A DNA stretch of 64,000 nucleotides from Rhynchonema sp. JSB1_4 (Eukaryota > Nematoda > Chromadorea > Monhysterida > Xyalidae), in the NCBI GenBank assembly GCA_030248065.1, contig JASAMV010003144.1, positions 1 to 64,000 on the forward strand, written 5' to 3'. Shown here one piece after another: positions 57,370 to 64,000 of this stretch. Position 1 is the stretch's first letter; each line of letters starts with the position of its first letter. Under the pieces are notes generated by a model. It saw only the letters and a list, made by a program, of their open reading frames with translations. It was not told where the DNA came from and searched no databases. The translations under genes and the position numbers were made by a program.

Positions 57370-57953
57370 GCGAATTTTGGCAGAAGATTAGGATTTGCGC
57401 GTTGCGTTACGCATTTATAAGTTACTATTCACTTGACTGCAATGCAAAGCAATCTCATACGGTTCTTATTATCGATCGTGCCCTCTGTCCTGCTAATGTA
57501 GCATTTTGTGTACAGACAATCCGTCGGCTCGTCAGTCGTCGTGGCTCTTTATGCAGACAGCGCGTGCAGAAGAACACAGATTTTCCAAACAAAGTCTAAA
57601 GCTTGAGCGGGTGTTGTACTTTGGTGGCCGCTTTCTTGCTGTTTGACGTAACACTTTCTGGACTTTTGCTGGCGCCTGCTATGCAGCACGCAACATGCGT
57701 GTGTTGAGTGCCGTGAGCCGACGTATTTTCTATACAGCACCCCGTTGCACTGCATAAAATCTGCTTTATTTCACACTGTTATGTTTGTGTTTTGTGTTCG
57801 TGCGTTGTCATCGAGCTTGATTAATGTTCTGGTGTTTAGTTTATTCAGCCTTTTCGATTTATTTATTGAACACTAAAACTATCTCTGATCTGGCCAATAA
57901 ACAATAATCTGGCCAACGACTTTATGTCACCAAGTGAGTACAGTTCGTCATCT

Positions 57954-58990
57954 CTATAGTTTTACATTGCTCAGAATTGCTGTGATCTATTGTTTCTATT
58001 CACACCTGTCGCCCCACGCTGTCTTTGAGAACTAGGGTTTGTTCTCTCATATTGATGTCCTGGGTACTTCCGTGCTGTATTGAATATTGTTGGCGTGTTT
58101 GGCAAACGCAGTAAACGGTATGGCTACGCGATTTTCGAGTAACCCATATTTCAATCAATCAGCGAAAAGCGCACATCGTGTATGTGCACGGTCAAAAGCG
58201 GACTGTATACATATATATATATAATTGCCGGTAGAAGTTCCGTGCTTGTCAACCAATGTTTCAAACTGCAGCCTGAATTTGCAATTTACACATTTGAAAA
58301 ACTGATTAAGAGAAAAATCTAAAAAAATAGCCATGCCCTTGATAAATCAGGTAACAAGCACACCCAGCGCGAACACACACGCACGCACAGCTGCATATAC
58401 GAAAACAACGTTGAATTATTCACAAGCTGTAACGAGGCCTGTCAGAAAAATTGGGGCACCAGCCAGGACCTGCGTGCGCCCATGTAGGCCAGGGCCTTGG
58501 ACATACAGTAGATTATTTTTCATGGCCCTGGCCCTGGCCTACATGGGCGCGCCCTTATGCAGTACGTGGTTGTTCTCTGGGCATAACAGGCACGTCACAC
58601 ATTCCGCAACAACAGATAGATGAATATTGCAATACAAGTTTTAAATAAAGTGAAAGCGTCTAACTGGGACATTTGAAATAATGAAAGCGCACCACTCAGA
58701 ATGGTAACTCTGACCTTCGGCCATCACAGCGAGTTTCCCCACAGCGATGCGGGTAATCAAAGACATCGAGTAGCTAGACACACCCAACAAACAAATCAAG
58801 AGTACTAAAATACATACTTGTTGACAGCTTAATTTCGTCGTTGCTCGTTCCTCTCCTCCGCGAGCAATTGAAAGAGAAATGAGAAATTTTTACCACCAGA
58901 CCAGTCCACGAAACACGAAAGATACAGCCTTTTACAGCCGTTTTTCGGCGTGGCTGCACGGTAGTACTTGGGGAGGGGGTCCCCCAAATT
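57954..58990. other. Unique sequence beyond the right arm
   Basis: No gene recognised. It includes a TATATATATA run near 58,210 and a short hairpin at 58,478-58,555 (next feature). An ATG with a GT donor (58,333-58,350) could be a leader exon, but nothing supports it. Confidence 0.4.
58478..58555. repeat. Short GC-rich hairpin
   Basis: GCGCCCATGTAGGCCAGGGCC pairs with its complement GGCCCTGGCCTACATGGGCG about 30 bases later, the right arm having an extra GGCCCT. A strong stem, isolated from other repeats. Confidence 0.75.
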
Positions 58991-59100
58991 CATCTATCTA
59001 TCGTCAACACTTTTTTGATTTCATCTATCTATCGTCAACACTTTTGGGCCAGAGGTCGCCGCAATCGGCTTGCCCACAAAACCAAACCAAAACAAAACCC
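58965..59100. mobile_element. Fragment of the ATCTATCTATCGTCAACA element
   Basis: GTAGTACTTGGGGAGGGGG and two copies of ATCTATCTATCGTCAACA match the 30,047-30,692 family. The piece stops at the start of the inverted 1.1 kb repeat. Confidence 0.6.
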
Positions 59101-59102
59101 CC

Positions 59103-60198
59103 CGGTGCAACCCCCAATTTTTAGGTGCAAGCTGGCCAAAGTAGGTGCAACCCCTATTTTGGACAAAAAACGCCAATTTTAGGCTTTTTTGCCAGGTTGT
59201 GTGTTCAATGCTATTTGCGTGCTTTTAGAAGTTCAATAAGGTTGTAACGCAATGAATGCCTTTTCCTTTAGCAAAAGCAAACTTTTCAGGGAAAGTTCAA
59301 CATTTTGTAGCACATCTTGTACTAGTTTCATTATTGAGAACCGATTGAGAAGAAAACGAAACAGTAAAATTTTCATATCACCATATCCACATTTGGGGTC
59401 ACGTACGAATCAATTACTTTCGCTGTACATTTACTGTGTGGGTATCTAATACTGTTGTCATGCTCTGCTCTAGTTCTAGTCAGTGTATTTCCTGGGGGGA
59501 GGGGGTCCCCTCCTAAGGTACACTAACCGCCGCGACCAAGGTACACTAGTAAACTAACCGCCGCACCAGGTACACTAACCGGCGCAATTTTGCAATTTTT
59601 GCCTAAAATAGGCACTTTTAGCCCAAGATGGGCATTTTAGGCCTAAAATGGGTAATTTTCAGGTCAATGTTGTCAAAAGTCGCCAAAATACCCTATTTAT
59701 GGAGAATTTTTTCCAAAAAAGGGCAAAAATAGGTCAAATTTTTTACCTCAAAGAAGGACTCTCCCGAATTTTGGTCTTCCCCCTCCTTCCCCCACAGGGA
59801 GGTACACTAACCGCCGCATCGACAAAGTGGGTAGGTTCACTAACCGCCTCGCCGGACCAGGAACTACACTGATCCTAGTACAGCATGTATTTGTTTTGAA
59901 TCTTATCACCAGCACACCAGGTACTAACCGTGTACGAAATCAATCAATCAGATCAATATCTTTTGTCGATGTCGACCAAATGCTTCGATGGAATTTATTG
60001 GAAGGAATGAAAAGCCGCGCAGCGCATTTTTTTTGTTTCTAAGCTTTCCAACCTTAAAAGATGCTGTATAAATGCTAAATTAAGCAAATAAGGGCCCAAA
60101 ATTTTAGGTGCAACCTTGCACCTAACCCTGAATTTTTAGGTGCAATTCTGATTTTTTAGGTGCAAATTGCACCTAAAAAGTGTCTAAAAAAAACTATG
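59103..60198 (-). repeat. Inverted copy of 78-1182
   Basis: Opposite-strand match to the left window edge across its full length, including a copy of the 387-bp MITE (about 59,476-59,872). Small indels separate the copies. Beyond 60,198 it joins a CAGAGGTCGCAATCGGGCC-type fragment, whereas the left copy is embedded in a CAGTGTAGTTCCTGG element. Confidence 0.85.
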
Positions 60199-61197
60199 TA
60201 CTGATCACTCACTTGCCGAGTCCGTCATCAGAAAGTTTAGTATTTTTGACAAAAAATCCCTACTTTTTCAGTAAAATAAGTCACTTCAGATTCAGAAGCT
60301 TCGGGCCGTGTGCCCGGCCCGGCCCGGCCCGACCCTCCAAATCTCCGGCCGTTGGCTCTCGTCGTTACCACTGTTTTTTTGTTTTGAAATACCTGATGAT
60401 TATTGAAGTCGATACTAATTTGCAGAATCGCGAGAAATTTTAGCAAATTTAGCCTAAAAATCACGATTTTTTCATTGAAATTCGATGATGTCGGGTCGGG
60501 CCGTTTTGGGCCGGTCACAGATTCCGAAAAGTCGGCACGTCCCGACCACTGTAGTGGCTGGGGGGGGATGGGGGGGGATTCCCCCCTAAGGGGTATCTAT
60601 CTCGAGTCAACCCTTAGGGGGGGGATGGGGGGGAAGGGTATCTATCTCGAGCCGACCCGAAAGGGTATCTCGAGTAAGTAGATTTATGGTTTTCAAAGGC
60701 AAAAATAGGTGTTTTTCGAGCTCGGGACCCCCAAAAATCGCGCGCTCTGCGCGCAAACACCCAAAAATGGTCATTTTAGGCTAATTTTCGGCAAAAATGT
60801 CAAAAAGTACCCATATTTAGGCCAATTTTGCAGTAAAATTGCATGCAAAAAAACGGCCTTTTTTCGCCTTTTGACGGACCATAGGGGTATCTTGGGTAGC
60901 CTCTGGGGGGTATCTCGAGTAAGTCCGAAACCTTCCCCCCCCCTAGGGTATCTTGGGTCGATTGGCCTGCCACCACACTGGTCCCGACCGTTCGCGCCGG
61001 AAACCTCGGCCCGGCCCGATTCCCACGTCTGGTTTGGCTTTGTTTTGTGATCAAAAATAAGTGAATGAAGGATAAGCATCACATGTTTCAGGTCGTTCAT
61101 AGTGAATGTAACATCACCCATTGCACCAATAACACAACTAACAAACGCATGACGCGCAGCGCCTCGGTCCATTTCCGGGGTACGCTTTTGTAAATTG
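60199..61197. other. Repeat mosaic upstream of the KDM4 gene
   Basis: Pieces of the GGCCGG-type element (60,215-60,350), C-run units and an inverted copy of the segment at 31,285-31,560/48,305-48,600 (GTATCTCGAGTAAGTCCGAA and GCGCGCTCTGCGCGC phrases, about 60,655-60,985). The last 180 bases are unique and presumably carry the KDM4 promoter. No gene. Confidence 0.5.
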
Positions 61198-61209
61198 TTT
61201 CCCCTGCAG
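61198..61209 (+). promoter_or_regulatory. Candidate trans-splice or 5' UTR acceptor for KDM4
   Basis: TTTCCCCTGCAG ends 16 bases before the ATG at 61,226. It is a strong acceptor with no coding exon evident upstream, as expected for a spliced-leader site in a nematode. Confidence 0.5.
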
Positions 61210-61225
61210 TTTTTGACAAAATATA

Positions 61226-64000
61226 ATGTGGAATATCCAACCGACCGACGAAATGACCGGCTGCAACGAAGTCATGACATTTTATCCCACGATGGAGGAG
61301 TTCCGCGACTTCTCTGGCTACATTAAATACATGGAATCTCAGGTGGTTATCTTTGCTTTTTCACAGTTGCTTGCTGCTTTCAACTGCGCTGTAACAGAGA
61401 TCCAGTGTAGTTTCTGGGGGGAGGGTACGTCTGTTTCCCCTCCATGGTACGCCTGCCCCACTGTTCCCCACCGGCAATGGTGTAGCTGGGGGGGGGGGGA
61501 GTGGGGGGTCCCCCCTATGTACAGCAGGTAGGTTGCCGCCCCTCGCCTGGTACAGTAGGTAGGTTGCCGCCCCTCCCCTGGTACAGTAGGTAGGTTGGTA
61601 GGTAGGTTGCCGCCCCACCTAACTTTTCACCCAAAACATTCATTTTGGGCTTAAAATTGCATAAAATTAGCATATTTGTCTGCAAATAGGCGAAAAATCG
61701 CGCGCTGATGTAAAAAATATACACATATAGACATAAAAAATTTCGGTTTCCAGATGACCCCCGCCCCAAGTGGTACGAACCCCCCCCTAGCTCGGCTGGT
61801 ACAGTAGGTAGGTTGCCGCCCCGCATTTTGGGTGGTGCAGTAGGTTGCCGCCCCGCCTGGGTAGCTACACCACTGCCCACCGGGTACGTCTGCTCCCCCA
61901 ATTTTTGCCTAAAATGGGCAAATTTAGGCCTAAAATAGGCATTTTTAGGCATAAAATGAGTGATTTTTAGGTCAATGTCGTCAAAAATGGCCAAAATACC
62001 CTTTTTATTGAGATTTTTTCCAAAAAAGGCAAAAATGAGCCAAATTTTCGTCCTCAAAAATGACTTCTCCAAATTTGGGTACTCCCCCTCCCCCCCGCCC
62101 CAGGTGGGTACGTCTGTTCCCCCTCCGAAAAAAGGGGGTACCGCCCGTTCCCCCTCCGGACCAGGAACTACATTGCAGAGATCGCTGGTGCAGTGCCTGT
62201 GCAGGTCGCTACCTTTTAATTGAAACAATGAGTTTTTCGACAAAAATTTCCTTTGGAACCATCGAAAAAACCACGAGGAAAATGTCACCTGAAACGTCGG
62301 GCCGGGCGATCTCTGGTTGACAATAATGTTGGTATTTTAAGGGCGCACATCTTCGATCGGGCATTGCGCGTATTGTGCCACCGAAAGAATGGTCACCCCG
62401 ACCCACCAATCCGGGACACTACGAAGACGTGCTCGACTATTTGATTGAAACGTTGGTTATTTGTTGTTTGTTTGAGTCTCGAACGTTCGTGGTTCTATAA
62501 TTTCACTATAGTTGTGGTCTGCAGTTCGGACAGTGGTTTTTAGGACATCAGTTTTTAGGGTCAAAATACCCTGTACCTGTTATTTGATACCCTGTACAAA
62601 ATGTAAAGAACCGGCTTATTCGCAACTATTTCATTGGAATCAATTTTGAGGGTTCTATTATTGGGGGTGGGGTTCTATTTTTGACTCGGTTTAATTTAAG
62701 GGGGTTTCGTTTTTTATGGAGGAGGGAGAGTCAATTTGGGTGGTTCTATTTTCGACAATACGGTAGTGACTAACTGAAAAACATCGCTTCTTGAACAAAT
62801 CGAAAAACCGTTTTTCCGATCCCGGTAGTCTTTGAAAACATATTACCCAAAAAAAATACCTGCCGCTACCGGTAATCTAAACTTTCCGAGAAACTGCGTT
62901 TTTGTCCAAAGTGGCGAAAAACTTTCTTGAGGGTTCAAGCCCAGAAAACTATTAAAAACCAACGGAATACAGGACTCTTTTGGCTGTTCCAATATCTACT
63001 CAGTTGTGAGCACCAGCAGCATATCATGTCATCAAATGTGGTGCGTGAAGCTTTCTAGGCCAAAATACCCTGTGCCGGTTACTTGATGCCATGTACTGGA
63101 AATTTACTCTCCGGAATTTCTCGGTTTTCTCCAAAAAATTAAGAACCGTTTTGTTTGTTCGTTTTGTTTTCATTTCAATTTTCAATTCGTTTTGTTGACA
63201 ATTGTGGAAAACACTTAACGCGGTAACGCCAATTTAACAAAGACAGTATGTGCTGGTGCTGCATTGCCTTCAATGACTGATGGTTCATCTGTGTTTGCGC
63301 GTCGCTGCGGATGAGAATAAAACTGACTGACCGAGGAGGGAATATCTGCCCAACATCTTGCTTGACCTCATTTATGTATGTCTTACGTTGCAGTCCTGTT
63401 CGCGAGTCAATCAGTGGACGTCAAGGTTGTTTCACCAAGTACAACCATGTGCATCGGCGTAGAATGCCCGTTCGTGATTTCGAAAAAATGGCGACCAGCA
63501 GTCGATACGCACGGCCACAGTATTTGCAGACGGTGGATGAAATTGAGAGGTGTGTGCTGGGGCAGATGAAATGAACGTATCATTGTGAGGCTCGAGCCCT
63601 ATGCCAAACCAAATGTCTGGTTTTGATATCGCCTGGCTGTTGATTTGTTGGAAACTAGTTCGCCAACCCCCCTTTTAGGCACCCAGCAAGTGGACGGCAA
63701 ATAAGTTATACCGACGAATTTAAAAGAAAGCCAGCTTTGTCTTTTTAATTGTTTGATGAGTCATGCATGTTGGAATGAGATAGTTTCGCCCAGTATAAAT
63801 CCCAACGTTTATCTTTCCATGTAAACATTTCGATATTGCTGTCCTGTCCTGATCAATGGTTATGTTTAATTGCAGATATTATTGGCGCAACATTGTGTAC
63901 GGCGAGCCAATCTACGGCGCTGACACGCCAGGTACGTTGACCGAACCACAAGTGAATGAATGGAACATCAATCGCCTGAATACAATTCTCGATCTGATTA
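61226..64000 (+). CDS. jmjd-2: KDM4/JMJD2 histone lysine demethylase, 5' part
   Basis: Nuclear Fe(II)/2-oxoglutarate dioxygenase acting on methylated H3K9/H3K36. Exons: 61226-61342, 62342-62451, 63394-63549, 63876 to the window end (partial). Exon 1 encodes the JmjN domain (VMTFYPTMEEFRDF, YIKYMES). Exon 2 continues GAHLRSGIARIVPPKEW, matching the JmjN-JmjC linker of KDM4. Exon 3 gives SGRQGCFTKYN and the linker with RPQYLQTVDEIER. Exon 4 gives YWRNIVYGEPIYGAD and VNEWNINRLNTILDLI, the entry to JmjC. The catalytic HxD...H lies beyond the window. All joins keep phase. Intron 1 contains two nested hAT-like insertions. The symbol follows the C. elegans family member and is not proof of orthology. 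Confidence 0.93.
61403..62175. mobile_element. 773-bp hAT-like element with perfect TSD CAGAGATC
   Basis: Inverted ends CAGTGTAGTTTCTGG / CCAGGAACTACATTG are flanked by the perfect octamer CAGAGATC at 61,395-61,402 and 62,176-62,183. The interior holds the shared GCCAAAATACCC module (about 61,990) and a later nested element. It lies in intron 1 of the KDM4 gene, far from both splice sites. Confidence 0.93.
61475..61875. mobile_element. 401-bp hAT-like element nested in 61,403-62,175, TSD CCCACCGG
   Basis: Ends CAATGGTGTAGCTGGG / GTAGCTACACCACTG are flanked by the perfect octamer CCCACCGG at 61,467-61,474 and 61,876-61,883. It interrupts the host element, so it is the younger of the two. It contains CTGGTACAGTAGGTAGGTTG phrases repeated about six times. 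Confidence 0.93.

Larger units (their letters stand above)
48895..57953 (-). repeat. Right arm of the ~9 kb palindrome
   Basis: Inverted counterpart of 37,840-46,600. It ends at CAGTTCGTCATCT (57,953), after which unique sequence starts, whereas the left arm at the same point meets an LTR. Inner boundary is near 48,895. Confidence 0.93.

Noticed and set aside
58333..58623. Possible upstream exon of a gene (ATG followed by a GT donor)
   Set aside because: No downstream coding exon can be tied to it, and a hairpin repeat lies in the frame.

Overview
The window looks like a piece of a nematode chromosome. This is an inference. It rests on split genes with mostly short introns and TTTCAG-type 3' splice sites, a nematode-style astacin protease, a CHK/DUF1679 kinase-like gene, a P-glycoprotein, an ionotropic-receptor-like gene without an amino-terminal domain, candidate trans-splice acceptors just upstream of start codons, and degenerate TTAGGC arrays. 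The 64 kb splits into a gene-dense unique part (about 3.3-28 kb) and a heavily rearranged, repeat-built part (1-3 kb and 28.5-61 kb).

Genes, left to right: an astacin zinc metalloprotease (minus, 3.5-6.7 kb); an ionotropic receptor-like channel (plus, 8.2-12.1 kb); a CHK kinase-like protein (plus, 13.3-15.5 kb); a complete 34-exon P-glycoprotein (minus, 15.7-27.9 kb) with a small single-pass membrane protein gene nested on the opposite strand of one intron (24.7-25.9 kb); two copies of a lipid phosphate phosphatase gene plus an unidentified neighbour, one pair in each arm of a large palindrome; and the 5' part of a KDM4/JMJD2 histone demethylase (plus, 61.2 kb to the window end). Exon joins were derived by hand from splice sites, reading phase and family conservation. 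Where given they keep frame throughout.

Rearranged part: (a) a 5.9 kb LTR retroelement (31,978-37,839) has 309-bp LTRs and a single long Gag-plus-envelope-like ORF with no recognisable pol; (b) immediately at its 3' LTR edge begins one arm of a palindrome of about 9 kb arms (37,840 to about 46,600 and about 48,895 to 57,953) around a 2.3 kb spacer; (c) the spacer plus the start of the right arm is also present in direct orientation at 29,275-31,977, ending exactly at the 5' LTR; (d) a 1.1 kb repeat at the left window edge is present inverted at 59.1-60.2 kb. The LTR element therefore joins two different truncated repeats and lacks matching target duplications.

Most other repeats are short non-autonomous DNA transposons. 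Several have perfect 8-bp target duplications and CAGTG/CAGGG/CAGAGG termini, so they are hAT-like, and some are nested one in another. Their interiors carry long G or C runs and GGCCGG arrays. A second class is fold-back elements of 0.2-0.65 kb, often with the octamer TGAAACAT in the loop. That octamer is strongly over-represented across the whole window. No transposase gene, tRNA, rRNA or CRISPR array was recognised.
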